Origin: Chitinophagaceae bacterium IBVUCB1
GTDB taxonomy: Bacteria; Bacteroidota; Bacteroidia; Chitinophagales; Chitinophagaceae
Length of the DNA: 64,000 nucleotides
Assembly (NCBI GenBank): GCA_002127285.1
Contig: NFUW01000002.1
Coordinates: forward strand, 1,585,630 to 1,649,629
Direction: 5' to 3'
Positions within the stretch are counted from its first letter, which is position 1. Each line of letters starts with the position of its first letter. A program made the position numbers and the translations under genes. Below the pieces are notes generated by a model that saw only the letters and a list, made by a program, of their open reading frames with translations, ran no database searches and was not told the origin of the DNA. Shown piece by piece: positions 15,564 through 25,441 of this stretch.

Positions 15564-18500
15564 ATGAAACACTTTAACTATTTAAAACAGGCACTGATTC
15601 CGGTACTGCTGGTACTGGTAGGGGCTCTGTCTGCCAACGCGCAGCCGCTGAATGGTACCTATACCGTAGGTACGGGTGGTAACTACGCCACGCTAAGCGC
15701 AGCGGTTACCGCACTTAACAACAATGGCGTTAGCGGCCCTGTTGTTATGAACATTATGCCAGGTACCTGGAACAATGGTACATTATGGCAAGGTCAGCTA
15801 AACAGCATAACCGGTGCCAGCATTACTAACACTATTACGTTTCAGGCTCAAAATGGACCTGGTACTGCCACACTGCAAGTATCGGGTGGTGTTAGCAATA
15901 ACTATATCTTCCGACTGAACAACTCAAATTGGATTACAATTAAAGATTTGACGCTTAACAACAATAACTCAACCTACGGTGTAGACGTTGAGTTTATGGG
16001 GTCTGCGTCAAACAATACAGTTTTCAACTGTACGCTAACTGGTGATGTTAATATTTCTACTTCTACCTCAAAATCTCGTGTGTATGCAAACAACGTTACA
16101 GGTACTAACAATGCCATAACCAACTGTACAATGCCTGCAGGTTGCTCTTGGGGTGTTTACTTTTTCGGTAACAGCATAACAAGGCCTACTAACTGGAACA
16201 TATCTAATAATACGATGAACCCTTATTATGGTTCTATTTATGCGTATTATATGAATGACCTAAAGTTTAACAGCAATACAATAACTAAAAAAAGCACATC
16301 TCAGTATTTGGGTATATACCTCAACTATTGCGATAGTACACTAGAGGTTAAAAACAACTCTCAGGTATGTACTACGCTATCTAGTACTTATTATGCTATA
16401 TACCGTTGGTATTGTAATGGTAAAGTAGGTATTCCTCAAATTATTCAGGGCAATACATTTACGAGTAACAACTCATCTACTTCTTATCTTACGTATAACT
16501 ACTTCAGCAGTAGTGACTCTTTCGTAGGTAACACATTCACACATACTACTACCACTGGTCAGTCTTATATGTACGATTACTACAACGACTATCACTCAAT
16601 GACCAACAATACCATTACTATTAATAATACATCTGGTGTAGTTTATTTCTATAATATGTATGGTAGGGTAAACACAGCATCTCAAGAAAGACCTATTACT
16701 GTAGGCAATACTTTTACTGTTAATGCCACTTCATCTTCTACTATTTATACATATTTCTCTTATTATGGTAACAGGTTGAAGTATAACAACAATACTTTAA
16801 ACTATACTACATTAGGTAGCATCTTTACTTACAACTATTATGCTAAAGATTACGAAGTAATTGGTAACACAATTAATGCAATATCAAATGCTTCTGGTAC
16901 AGTTTATGGTTTGTACGATTATAGCACTAACACTTACCCCAATGGTACAATTGCTAACAACAAAATGTTCAGCAAGTCTGGTGGTACAGTGTATGGTCTG
17001 ATGGAGTACTACCACGTAGGTACTATGAATATCTACAATAATGCTGTAACGGCTATGAATACCGGCTTAGGTACTTCTTATCCATTCTACTGCTTCTATA
17101 TCTATGAGCCAGGTATATATAATATATATAACAACACTTTCCACAATGCATCACCTACAGGTGGTGCTAACTATAGTGCATATATATATACAACACTTGC
17201 TAATGGCCGTGCCGATATGAAGAACAACATCTTCTCAAGGGCATCTACAGGTAGCAGTAGTGTACCGTTGGTATATATCTATGGTCCTGGATTTATGTCT
17301 AGCGACTATAATAACTATTCTACACCAGGTGGTAACCTGATGCAGGCCGCACTCGGTGGTACATATGCAAATATTGCTGCTATACGCACGGGTGCAGGTA
17401 TGGACAGGAATTCACTGTCATACCCTGTTGCATATACTAATCCTTCAATAGGTAACTTGACACCAGATGCCAGCAGTTCAAACTCATGGTCTATGAACGG
17501 ACGTGGCGTACATATTACTGGTAATACCGCAGACATCAACGGTTCACCACGTCATGTATTTACATCTACCGGCGTGCCGGATTTAGGTGCATATGAATTT
17601 ACACCCAATTCAGGTGTAATACCGCCATTGGCTACTGCTACACCTGCTGCTCCTGTTGCTGGTGGTACGCAAACATATACGTTTGGTGGCGATACTGTAT
17701 GTACAATAGCTTGGGATGCCGCAGCTACTGTTCCTGTTACAGCTCCTGATGTTAGGCAATATTCAGGTGCTGCACCTCCCGGATTGGCGAGCATTAACCC
17801 AACGAATATGTATTTCTATACAGACATATCTTCGGGTACAATGGCAGACTATGTAGCTAATATATACTACAAAGATCCCTGGATGGGCACTATTGCGGCA
17901 GAAAGCGCATTGCGTCTTGCTAAAAAAGATGGTTCTAACCCATGGATAGGTTATGCATCTACTGTAAGTGGTGTTAATACGGTTCGTAATTTTATATACA
18001 GCCCGTCAAGTCCTAAGTTGAACAACTATGGCTTGTACACTGGTATAGATGTGCCAAACAATGCAAGTGCTGTTGCTCTGGTAGAGCCTGCTGGTACTTT
18101 CTGCGCGGGTATTAAACTGGCAAAAGTACTTATCAGAAACGCAGGTAATAATAACATTAATAGTGTTAGGATTAACTGGGAAGTAGATGGTATTGCTAAA
18201 TCGCAAATAGTTTATAATACTACAATACCATTTAACAATGGTACACCTGGTAGCAACGAGGTGGTTATCACATTAGATACCATACACTTTGGTGTAGCTC
18301 CTCGCGTATTTAAAGTGTGGACTTCATTGCCAAACAACGTAGTTGACCCGATACCTGCTGACGATACACTTGGTCCATTGCCAAAACGCGCAGCATTGGA
18401 AGGTGAATACACTGTTGGTGGTACAACGCCAGACTTCCCTAACCTTGTAGCTGCAGTTAACGATCTGAAAGCTGCCGGTATGTGCGGTCCTGTAACGTTG

Positions 18501-21401
18501 AAGTTGAGGGCAGGTACATACACAGGTCAGGTTGATATTGCAAATATTGGTGGATCAAGCGCAGTAAACAGGCTGACGATACGTGCCGATAATTTTGTGC
18601 CTGCCACTGCTGTAAATGTAAATTACAGTGCAACTGGTATAGCTGACAACTATGTTATTCGTTTGAACAACACTTCGTTTATTACAATTAAAGATATCTC
18701 TATTAATGCTACTGCCTTTAACTATGGTAATGGTATTAAACTACAGGGTGTTACAAACAATGATAGTATCATTGGTTGTATTATCACTAACCAAAACAAC
18801 CTGAGCAGCACATATATGTGCGGTATCGAGGGTAATGGTGCTCGTTATGATAACCTGAAAGTGATAGGCAATACCATCAATGCGGCATTCGGTACATACT
18901 TCTATGCAAGTACTGCTAATTCTCCTGGTTTATTGGTAGAAAATAACAACTTTACATCTTGGTATGCAGGTATATACTATATATACAATCTGATACATGC
19001 GCAGATACGTAACAATACAATCAATGCTGCACCGGGCAATGCGTTCCCATTTGCAGGTCTTTGCTACTGGTATGGTCCTTCTACTACAACGCCAAACATT
19101 ATCGACTTCTCTGGTAACAAGGTTACAGGTTTCTACTATGGTGTTTATTATATACAATACCCGGTAGGTACACCAACTAATCGTGCACAGATGAACAACA
19201 ACGTGATAGTGTATGATGGTACGCAAACATGTTATCAGGCTTGGTACATCTACTTCCCAAGCTATACCAATATCATGAATAATACGGTTATAAATAAAGG
19301 TGCTACATACAACTTCGGTTATGCAGCTTCTATTTATCAGTATAGCCAGCGCGAGGATAGTGTGTACAACAACTTGTTTGCTAACTACTCTACAGGTTAC
19401 GCCTTGTACATGATAATGTACACAGGTTATGGTCACAGGATGGATAATAACAACCTGTATACTACAGGTACTACATTGGCATATGATGGAGCAGGTACTT
19501 GGGCTAATATGACTGCTATGCGTACTTCAGTATACTCTACAGGTAATGATAATGCGCATAGGAATTCAATATCTCACGAGCCGGGTGTTAACACTGCTAC
19601 AGGTGTGCCAGATGTTAGTAACCCTAACGTATGGTCATTAAATGGTCGTGGTTTGCAATTGCCTTCTGTAAATAAAGATATCGATGGTAATCCTCGTGTT
19701 ACCGTTCGTCAAAACGGTGTACCTGATATAGGCGCATTCGAATTTGAACCAGGTGTTATGCCTCCTGCTGCAGTACCTGCACCAACAGTGCCTGCTCCGG
19801 GTATTACACAAACATTCACGTTTGGCCAAACACCGGTTGCTACTGTTAAGTGGAATACGCAATTGGCGTTGACAAGCCCGCTTTCTGTAAGGCAGTATAG
19901 TGGTGAAATTGCACCTGCTAACTTCGCAGTTGTTAGTCAGAATAAGTATCCTTATTTCTATACAAACATTACACCAACTGGTGTTGGTAGCACATACGAT
20001 TTTGATTTGACACTCAACTACTACGATTTCTGGTTGGGTAAAATGCCTAACGAAGCTACTATGAAGCTGGCACACAAATTCGGTGCTACTCCATGGGTAT
20101 CTTACAACGAAGCAAACAGTAGCTCTAATGTTACCAACAACAACATATTTGCGGCAGGTGTTACCAGCTTCGGCGACTTTACAGGTATTGAAGACGGCAT
20201 CAACTTCTCTGCTAATGTGAAAATGGTTGGTTCTGCCGTGGCTTGTACGGGCAATAGCGTAACGCTGAATGCAAGCCCTGTATCGAGCGGTTCTACTACT
20301 TACACTTATCAGTGGAGGCGCAATGGTGTAGATATACCAGGTGCTATCAATAGCTCTTATGTAGCCAGTGCAGGTGGTGACTATACCGTGCTGATAACAG
20401 CAACAAGCGTGGTGCCAAACAAAACAGCTGAGTCTATCCCTGTATCTGTAACAGTGGTAGCCCCTCCAATGGCACTCATCAATGCAAGCGGTGCACTTAC
20501 ATATTGTACTGGCAGCAACCTGGTGCTGAACGCAGGTACTGTACCGGGCGTTACTTACCAATGGCAACTTAACGGTAACAACATACCTGGTGCTACCAAC
20601 AATACCTACAATGTAACAGGTGCAGGTAGCTATACTGTAGTTGTTAAAAACATAGGTTGTTCAAGCGCATCAAGTGCTACGTTGGTAAATGCAGGCCCGA
20701 TAATGGTAGAACTGGGTAACGACATCAATGCTTGCGAAATCAAAGGTGTACCATATGTACTGGACGCAGGCTACCCAGGTGCTAAATACACATGGAGCAC
20801 TGGCGATACATCACAAACTATCAATGTATTCAAAGGTAGCGGTGTATATACTGTAACAGTAGATGCAGGACCTAACTGTATTGGTACAGACCAGGTATCT
20901 GTAAATCTGAACCCACTGCCAACAGCTAACGGTATATCTTACCTGCGTAATGGTAATCAATACACGTTCAGCCCGAGCGGCGACCAGAACGTAATTACCT
21001 ACAAATGGTTGTTTGGTGATGGTACAACAAGTGCATACAAGACGGTATCTAAGTATATAGATGGCAGCATGATGGTGAAACTGATTATCACCAACAATTG
21101 CGGCAGTGATACCATCACAATGGCACATTGGGCTACAGGTGTTAGCAATACAGTAAATGAAGCACTGGAAGCGGATGTATATCCAAACCCTGCTAAGGAG
21201 AAAGTAACACTGGCAATGAAGGGTGCTACGCTGAAAGATGTAACGATATTGAATGTACTGGGCGAGGTGGTTTACCGTACCGAACTGGACGGCAAACAAG
21301 CTGAACACAGCATCAACATCAGCGCACTGGCAGCAGGCAGGTACATCATCCGTGCCAACACTACGGAAGGTGCTATCAACAAACCGTTCAACGTACAATA
21401 A
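15564..21401 (+). CDS. Giant secreted beta-helix protein with T9SS sorting domain
   Basis: 1945 residues. A signal peptide (~1-26, ending SANAQ) precedes two homologous halves. Each starts with a 'G-x-YTVG ... F/YA-x-L-x-AAV-x-x-L' module (residues ~29 and ~946). Each continues as an Asn/Thr/Tyr-rich right-handed beta-helix (many 'I-x-NNT' turns) and ends in a beta-sandwich with 'VRQYSG' (~730 and ~1440). After ~1549 come two Ig-like modules ('YQWRRNGVDIPGA', 'YQWQLNGNNIPGA'), a 'YTWSTGDTSQTINV' module and a PKD-like module ('YKWLFGDGTTSAY'). The last ~75 residues (DVYPNPAKEKV ... GRYIIRANTTEG) are a type A T9SS sorting domain. It is probably a surface adhesin or carbohydrate-binding protein. 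Confidence 0.85.
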   Translation: MKHFNYLKQALIPVLLVLVGALSANAQPLNGTYTVGTGGNYATLSAAVTALNNNGVSGPVVMNIMPGTWNNGTLWQGQLNSITGASITNTITFQAQNGPGTATLQVSGGVSNNYIFRLNNSNWITIKDLTLNNNNSTYGVDVEFMGSASNNTVFNCTLTGDVNISTSTSKSRVYANNVTGTNNAITNCTMPAGCSWGVYFFGNSITRPTNWNISNNTMNPYYGSIYAYYMNDLKFNSNTITKKSTSQYLGIYLNYCDSTLEVKNNSQVCTTLSSTYYAIYRWYCNGKVGIPQIIQGNTFTSNNSSTSYLTYNYFSSSDSFVGNTFTHTTTTGQSYMYDYYNDYHSMTNNTITINNTSGVVYFYNMYGRVNTASQERPITVGNTFTVNATSSSTIYTYFSYYGNRLKYNNNTLNYTTLGSIFTYNYYAKDYEVIGNTINAISNASGTVYGLYDYSTNTYPNGTIANNKMFSKSGGTVYGLMEYYHVGTMNIYNNAVTAMNTGLGTSYPFYCFYIYEPGIYNIYNNTFHNASPTGGANYSAYIYTTLANGRADMKNNIFSRASTGSSSVPLVYIYGPGFMSSDYNNYSTPGGNLMQAALGGTYANIAAIRTGAGMDRNSLSYPVAYTNPSIGNLTPDASSSNSWSMNGRGVHITGNTADINGSPRHVFTSTGVPDLGAYEFTPNSGVIPPLATATPAAPVAGGTQTYTFGGDTVCTIAWDAAATVPVTAPDVRQYSGAAPPGLASINPTNMYFYTDISSGTMADYVANIYYKDPWMGTIAAESALRLAKKDGSNPWIGYASTVSGVNTVRNFIYSPSSPKLNNYGLYTGIDVPNNASAVALVEPAGTFCAGIKLAKVLIRNAGNNNINSVRINWEVDGIAKSQIVYNTTIPFNNGTPGSNEVVITLDTIHFGVAPRVFKVWTSLPNNVVDPIPADDTLGPLPKRAALEGEYTVGGTTPDFPNLVAAVNDLKAAGMCGPVTLKLRAGTYTGQVDIANIGGSSAVNRLTIRADNFVPATAVNVNYSATGIADNYVIRLNNTSFITIKDISINATAFNYGNGIKLQGVTNNDSIIGCIITNQNNLSSTYMCGIEGNGARYDNLKVIGNTINAAFGTYFYASTANSPGLLVENNNFTSWYAGIYYIYNLIHAQIRNNTINAAPGNAFPFAGLCYWYGPSTTTPNIIDFSGNKVTGFYYGVYYIQYPVGTPTNRAQMNNNVIVYDGTQTCYQAWYIYFPSYTNIMNNTVINKGATYNFGYAASIYQYSQREDSVYNNLFANYSTGYALYMIMYTGYGHRMDNNNLYTTGTTLAYDGAGTWANMTAMRTSVYSTGNDNAHRNSISHEPGVNTATGVPDVSNPNVWSLNGRGLQLPSVNKDIDGNPRVTVRQNGVPDIGAFEFEPGVMPPAAVPAPTVPAPGITQTFTFGQTPVATVKWNTQLALTSPLSVRQYSGEIAPANFAVVSQNKYPYFYTNITPTGVGSTYDFDLTLNYYDFWLGKMPNEATMKLAHKFGATPWVSYNEANSSSNVTNNNIFAAGVTSFGDFTGIEDGINFSANVKMVGSAVACTGNSVTLNASPVSSGSTTYTYQWRRNGVDIPGAINSSYVASAGGDYTVLITATSVVPNKTAESIPVSVTVVAPPMALINASGALTYCTGSNLVLNAGTVPGVTYQWQLNGNNIPGATNNTYNVTGAGSYTVVVKNIGCSSASSATLVNAGPIMVELGNDINACEIKGVPYVLDAGYPGAKYTWSTGDTSQTINVFKGSGVYTVTVDAGPNCIGTDQVSVNLNPLPTANGISYLRNGNQYTFSPSGDQNVITYKWLFGDGTTSAYKTVSKYIDGSMMVKLIITNNCGSDTITMAHWATGVSNTVNEALEADVYPNPAKEKVTLAMKGATLKDVTILNVLGEVVYRTELDGKQAEHSINISALAAGRYIIRANTTEGAINKPFNVQ

Positions 21402-21423
21402 GAGGTTTTATCCCCTCATAATA

Positions 21424-21461
21424 ACAATAATGCCACCGATTAGCGGTGGCATTATTGTTTG
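21424..21461 (+). terminator. Strong terminator after the giant gene
   Basis: A perfect 15-bp stem: 21424-21438 pairs with 21444-21458 around an ATTAG loop, followed by T's. Confidence 0.85.
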
Positions 21462-21485
21462 ATATACATAGATAGTATAAATAAG

Positions 21486-21516
21486 AAACGCCCATGCTTT
21501 ATGCATGGGCGTTTTG
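21486..21516. terminator. Bidirectional terminator between the giant gene and zapA
   Basis: AAACGCCCATGC (21486-21497), loop TTTAT, GCATGGGCGTTT (21503-21514). A 12-bp stem just past the minus-strand zapA stop at 21538. Confidence 0.75.
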
Positions 21517-21537
21517 TTATAAAATAGTATGATTGTA

Positions 21538-21828
21538 TTATTCTTTGATAATGCTGTCAATTTTAGACATCATATCGGCCAGTTCTTTGTGCATGAGTGG
21601 GTTGTGCGAGTTGCCCTCAATAGCACTATCTGCCGCATAGGTTAGCAGACACATCGCTATAAAGTCTTGGTCGTCTTTACCGGCATAGCTGTTGCGTAGC
21701 TCCGTTATCTTGTCGTCTGCCAGCTTTACGGCCTTGCGAACAGCTTCTTCTTCATCGGGTTTGATGCGTATGCGGTAGCTGCGCCCCGATAGCCATACGT
21801 TCAAGGATATGAGATTGTCTTCTTGCAT
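21538..21828 (-). CDS. zapA: Cell division protein ZapA
   Basis: 96 residues from the ATG at 21828; a longer frame to 21858 would run into the end of lspA. 'ISLNVWLSGRSYRIRI', then 'EEEAVRKAVKLADDKITELR' and 'FIAMCLLTYAAD' match the ZapA N-terminal beta-hairpin plus helix layout. ZapA cross-links FtsZ filaments at the division ring. It is 4 bases after lspA, so it is co-transcribed with it. Confidence 0.85.
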   Translation of the reverse strand: MQEDNLISLNVWLSGRSYRIRIKPDEEEAVRKAVKLADDKITELRNSYAGKDDQDFIAMCLLTYAADSAIEGNSHNPLMHKELADMMSKIDSIIKE

Positions 21829-21832
21829 ACAG

Positions 21833-22474
21833 CTATTGTTGTGTTGTAGCAGCCTCAATTGCCTCTTCCTGCTTTTTGTGTATCAGCTTTTTCTGAAAAA
21901 AGACTAAAACTAAAACACCCGTAGAAATGGCAGCGTCTGCTATGTTGAATACAGGCTCAAAAAATACAAAATTCTTACCGCCCATAAAAGGAACCCAAGT
22001 GGGTAGGGTAGTGTCTATTAGCGGGAAATAAAACATATCTACTACACGCCCGTGAAATACCTTGCCATAACCTTGCCCCCAAGGCATCAACTTGGCTACA
22101 TGAAAGCTGCTTTCACTGAATATCATGCCATAGAAAATACTATCTATGAGGTTGCCCAATGCACCCGCAAGTATTAATGCACCGCAAATGATGGCTCCTT
22201 TGGTATATTGCTTGTTTACCAAACGCTTCAGCAAAAAGAAACCGAATACAACGGCTACTAAGCGGAAGAGGGTAAGTATCAGTTTGCCGGTAGCTGCATC
22301 GTTCAGCTTCATGCCGAAAGCCATACCCTCATTTTCAATAAAATGTAGTTTGAACCAATTGCCTATTACATTTACCTCTTGTCCGTAGTAAAAGTTAGTT
22401 TTTATATAATACTTCAACCACTGGTCGGCAATAATGATAATCAGTAATATGAATATAGCGTTGCGGTACTTCAC
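21833..22474 (-). CDS. lspA: Lipoprotein signal peptidase (signal peptidase II)
   Basis: 213 residues, four membrane helices. Family boxes: 'IIADQWLKYYIK', 'FIENEGMAFGM', 'GALGNLIDSIFYG' with one catalytic Asp, and 'FNIADAAIS' with the other. It cleaves prolipoproteins ahead of the lipid-modified Cys; several lipoprotein substrates are encoded in this window. The region between the last two boxes (VDMFYFPLIDTTLPTW...) is longer than in E. coli, as usual in Bacteroidota. Confidence 0.93.
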   Translation of the reverse strand: MKYRNAIFILLIIIIADQWLKYYIKTNFYYGQEVNVIGNWFKLHFIENEGMAFGMKLNDAATGKLILTLFRLVAVVFGFFLLKRLVNKQYTKGAIICGALILAGALGNLIDSIFYGMIFSESSFHVAKLMPWGQGYGKVFHGRVVDMFYFPLIDTTLPTWVPFMGGKNFVFFEPVFNIADAAISTGVLVLVFFQKKLIHKKQEEAIEAATTQQ

Positions 22475-22500
22475 CTATTTGCTTTTATAAAATGAATGGA

Positions 22501-22508
22501 CAAAGATA
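22501..22508 (-). promoter_or_regulatory. -7 promoter box (TATCTTTG) for lspA-zapA
   Basis: Exact minus-strand TAnnTTTG match 26 bases before the lspA start. Confidence 0.5.
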
Positions 22509-22547
22509 CATTCTTGATACATTAGTTGTTTAGTAACATAATGTGAA

Positions 22548-22572
22548 ATAGGCGAGGTAAGACCTCGCCTAT
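22548..22572 (-). terminator. Hairpin after the TonB-dependent receptor gene
   Basis: ATAGGCGAGGT (22548-22558), loop AAG, ACCTCGCCTAT (22562-22572): an 11-bp perfect stem past the receptor stop at 22597. The U-tract on the minus strand is short (TTTC). Confidence 0.6.
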
Positions 22573-22596
22573 AACAATTTAACATATAGTATTTGA

Positions 22597-24804
22597 TTAC
22601 AACTTACCACGCAGCGTAACGACAAAGTTGCGCCCCGGTGCGCTGATACCCGATGCAAACTGGCGATAGTGGCTGTCCATAATGTTTTCAAGGGCTATTT
22701 GTATGCCCATATATGGGTTGATGTTGTAACCCATGCGCACATTCAGCGTGTACCACGCAGGCATACCGTTGGGTGTGGCATATACCAGATTGTCTTCGCC
22801 CGATGGGCTGTAGTCTTTCAGGCGTTTCCATGCATTGTATAAAGCAAACACTTCGCCATTGAAGCGTTTTTGCTGATACATGATGCTTGTTTTGCCGAAT
22901 GTAGGTGGTATATGGTCGAGAGGAACGGTAATGCCTGCACTATTGATATACCTGCCGTAAGTATGTGATACAGAACTATACAGGCTGACGTATTGATTGA
23001 GCTTTGCAGTAATAGATGCGGTGAAACCATACAGGTAGGCTTCTGCTTTGTTTTGATTGGCTAATACGGCAGTCAGTTTGCCATCATACATCACACTGTC
23101 TTGTCCGTTGAGTGTGAACTTGTCTGCAATGATGGCGTTTCTGAACCATGTGTAGAAACCTGTTGCTTCTACCTTTATCCTGTCGTTGGCTACATAAGCA
23201 ATGCTTAAATCGGTATTGTATGTGTACTCTGGTTGCAGGTTGGGGTTGGGTACAAACAAAGCTGTGCCTGCTGCCGATTCAAACACTTTTGCCATGTCAT
23301 CCACATTGGGCGAACGGAAGCCCGTAGAGCCATTGGCAGCAAAACGCCAACGCTTGGCAGGCATATACACTAAGCCCAAATTGCCACTGAGTGCCGTGTT
23401 GTTTTGATTAGCCGTGCTGAACGGGAACGGGAAGAATGTAGTATCATTAAAACGGCTGTTGAGTGATACATAGTTCAGCCTGATGCCATCGTTGAGTATC
23501 AGTTTGTCCTTCACGATTTTGAAAACATGCTGCGCATACACCGCGCCATAGTACATACTGCTGCCACCATTGGGGTAGCGTGTATCCAATGGCTTGCTTT
23601 CTTTGGTTACAATGTCTATGCTTGTAGCTTTTGATTGTACATAGTTGTACTGCCCGTCTGTACCGATGGTTATTTCATGTTTGCCTGTTTTTTTGCGTAT
23701 GTCTATAAAATAGCCAACTACATCTACATCTTCAAAACGCTGTTGCAGGGCATTGCTGCCGCGTGTGCGCTGGTGTCTGCTTTCCTGTATGTACTGGTAG
23801 TTTACACCCGCGTTTATTTCATTAGCAAAGCCATGCAGGTTTTTAGCCTCAAACTGGTAGGCTGCCATGCTGCGGCGTTGTGGACCGTAATACCATTCGG
23901 CAAAGCGTAGCTTGCCGTTGCGTATATCCGTCAGCCTGTCGTAGCGGGGTATATCGCTGCTGTTGCTTAGTTGCAGGTTCAGTGTATGGTTTATTTTGCT
24001 GTTTTGCTGAAAGCGAATTTTCTGCAAGATGTCGTATTGGGTATAGCCGCTTTGTTTTTGGATAAAGGGGTTGGTGTTTTTTACGATGCTGTCTTTATCG
24101 TTGATGCGAGCTACATACTCATTGCGTAGCCCGAAGCCATTATAAAACGGATTCATGTCTGTGCCCATACGCAAGTCGCCAAACTGGCTGTAGGTAACTG
24201 ATGTAAGAAATGCCAGCCTACGCAGCCCGATGTTGAAGTGCAAATGCCCTGTACCCTCGTTATTGGCAGAGCTATACCTTGTCATAAAATTGGCATTGAA
24301 CGTTGCGTGCCTGCTGCCCGATAATTGGGGTGCTTTGGTAGTAAACACCATAGCACCGCCAAGGGCATCGCTGCCATACAGGGTAGATGCAGGACCAAAC
24401 ATTACCTCTGCACGCTCCAGTATATTATTGTCGAGTGTGATGATGTTTTGCAAATGCCCCGAACGGTAGATGGCGTTGTTCATGCGTACACCGTCAATTA
24501 CCATCAATACACGGCTGGCTTCAAAGCCACGCAGCACCGCGCTACCGCCACCTGCCTGACTGCGTTGTACAAATACATTACCGGTTTGTTCCAGCAGGGT
24601 AGCCGTAGTTTGCGGCATAGCCCATTCCATTTCTTTCGATGATATGGTAAGTATCTGTTGCGCTATGTTCTTCTTGTTTTCTTTGAATTTAGAAGATGAA
24701 AAAATGTATTCATCCAGCCCTATTGTGTTTATGCTGTCTTTTTGTGCAGCGGCGTTGTACCACAATGCAGTACATGCCAATGCAGTAAGTATATGCTTGT
24801 GCAT
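22597..24804 (-). CDS. TonB-dependent outer-membrane receptor, heme/hemoglobin type
   Basis: 735 residues with a signal peptide (~1-20). There is no N-terminal carboxypeptidase-like domain. The plug has 'TTATLLEQTGNVFVQRSQ', 'GGGSAVLRGFEASRVLMVID' and 'GVRMNNAIYRSGHLQNIITL'; the last is the pattern of HmuR/hemoglobin-receptor relatives. The barrel has 'GFRSPNVDDMAKVFE' and 'NPNLQPEYTYNTDLS' and ends 'GRNFVVTLRGKL' with weak terminal aromaticity. It probably imports heme or another iron source using TonB energy. The next gene upstream is an unknown membrane-anchored protein. Confidence 0.8.
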   Translation of the reverse strand: MHKHILTALACTALWYNAAAQKDSINTIGLDEYIFSSSKFKENKKNIAQQILTISSKEMEWAMPQTTATLLEQTGNVFVQRSQAGGGSAVLRGFEASRVLMVIDGVRMNNAIYRSGHLQNIITLDNNILERAEVMFGPASTLYGSDALGGAMVFTTKAPQLSGSRHATFNANFMTRYSSANNEGTGHLHFNIGLRRLAFLTSVTYSQFGDLRMGTDMNPFYNGFGLRNEYVARINDKDSIVKNTNPFIQKQSGYTQYDILQKIRFQQNSKINHTLNLQLSNSSDIPRYDRLTDIRNGKLRFAEWYYGPQRRSMAAYQFEAKNLHGFANEINAGVNYQYIQESRHQRTRGSNALQQRFEDVDVVGYFIDIRKKTGKHEITIGTDGQYNYVQSKATSIDIVTKESKPLDTRYPNGGSSMYYGAVYAQHVFKIVKDKLILNDGIRLNYVSLNSRFNDTTFFPFPFSTANQNNTALSGNLGLVYMPAKRWRFAANGSTGFRSPNVDDMAKVFESAAGTALFVPNPNLQPEYTYNTDLSIAYVANDRIKVEATGFYTWFRNAIIADKFTLNGQDSVMYDGKLTAVLANQNKAEAYLYGFTASITAKLNQYVSLYSSVSHTYGRYINSAGITVPLDHIPPTFGKTSIMYQQKRFNGEVFALYNAWKRLKDYSPSGEDNLVYATPNGMPAWYTLNVRMGYNINPYMGIQIALENIMDSHYRQFASGISAPGRNFVVTLRGKL

Positions 24805-24858
24805 AGTTGTTGTTTTAATGAAAGAAAATACCGCATTTGCTACGGTGAAATATTAAGA

Positions 24859-25392
24859 CTAAACAACCATCGCATCGGGTGGGGTGTAGGGTAGTGCGGT
24901 ATATCCTTGCTGCTCAGTAAAAATCAGCAGAGATGTATAATTAGGTACTGCTTGTGTAAAAGCCATTTGAATATGCACTGCTATTGGCATTACGGCATCA
25001 AAATGCCATGCAGGTTGTGTGTGTTGTTTATCAGGCTGGTCTTTGCCGCCCAACATTTTATAAAGTGCCTTAAATAATTTATTCTCAAACCTATCGTAGT
25101 GGCCTATCAGCACTATATCATCGCCCTGCTTGTATTGTTGTTTAATATCAAACATTTCATCACCGTAGGCTATCTCATCATTTTTGTGCCATATTACCGA
25201 TTTGCCATCCTCAAAAACCGCAACAGGCATCCGCAATGTATCGCGCATGGCTATGGCTTGCCTGTGTTGGCGTACATACCTGTAGCTGCATACACGCACG
25301 GTTTGCCATACCACAAAGCCTGCCATATTGCAAGCTATCAGCAATATAAGCCCTGCGGATAGTGCGCGTGAGATATGTGTTTTGCTAAACAA
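24859..25392 (-). CDS. Membrane-anchored hypothetical protein beside the TonB receptor
   Basis: 177 residues with one N-terminal membrane helix (ALSAGLILLIACNMAGFVVW) and no lipobox cleavage evident. The soluble domain has 'VAVFEDGKSVIWHKNDEIAYGDEMFDI', 'LIGHYDRFENKLF' and 'WHFDAVMP', rich in His/Asp/Glu. It lies 54 bases upstream of the receptor on the same strand and is probably co-transcribed. I do not recognise the family. The position would suit an iron-uptake accessory role, but this is inference only. Confidence 0.6.
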   Translation of the reverse strand: MFSKTHISRALSAGLILLIACNMAGFVVWQTVRVCSYRYVRQHRQAIAMRDTLRMPVAVFEDGKSVIWHKNDEIAYGDEMFDIKQQYKQGDDIVLIGHYDRFENKLFKALYKMLGGKDQPDKQHTQPAWHFDAVMPIAVHIQMAFTQAVPNYTSLLIFTEQQGYTALPYTPPDAMVV

Positions 25393-25393
25393 A

Positions 25394-25418
25394 AAAATGC
25401 CCTGTATGAACAGGGCAA
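25394..25418 (-). terminator. Terminator after the downstream Omp28 paralogue
   Basis: GCCCTGT (25399-25405), loop ATGA, ACAGGGC (25410-25416). On the minus strand it is followed by ATTTTTTTG, 26 bases beyond the Omp28 stop. Confidence 0.7.
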
Positions 25419-25441
25419 ATAAAATAAAATAATGCGAGATA

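Noticed and set aside
19638-20567. 309-codon minus-strand frame opposite the giant T9SS gene
   Set aside because: Composition is a reverse-complement effect of Thr/Asn/Gly-rich coding; no domain seen.
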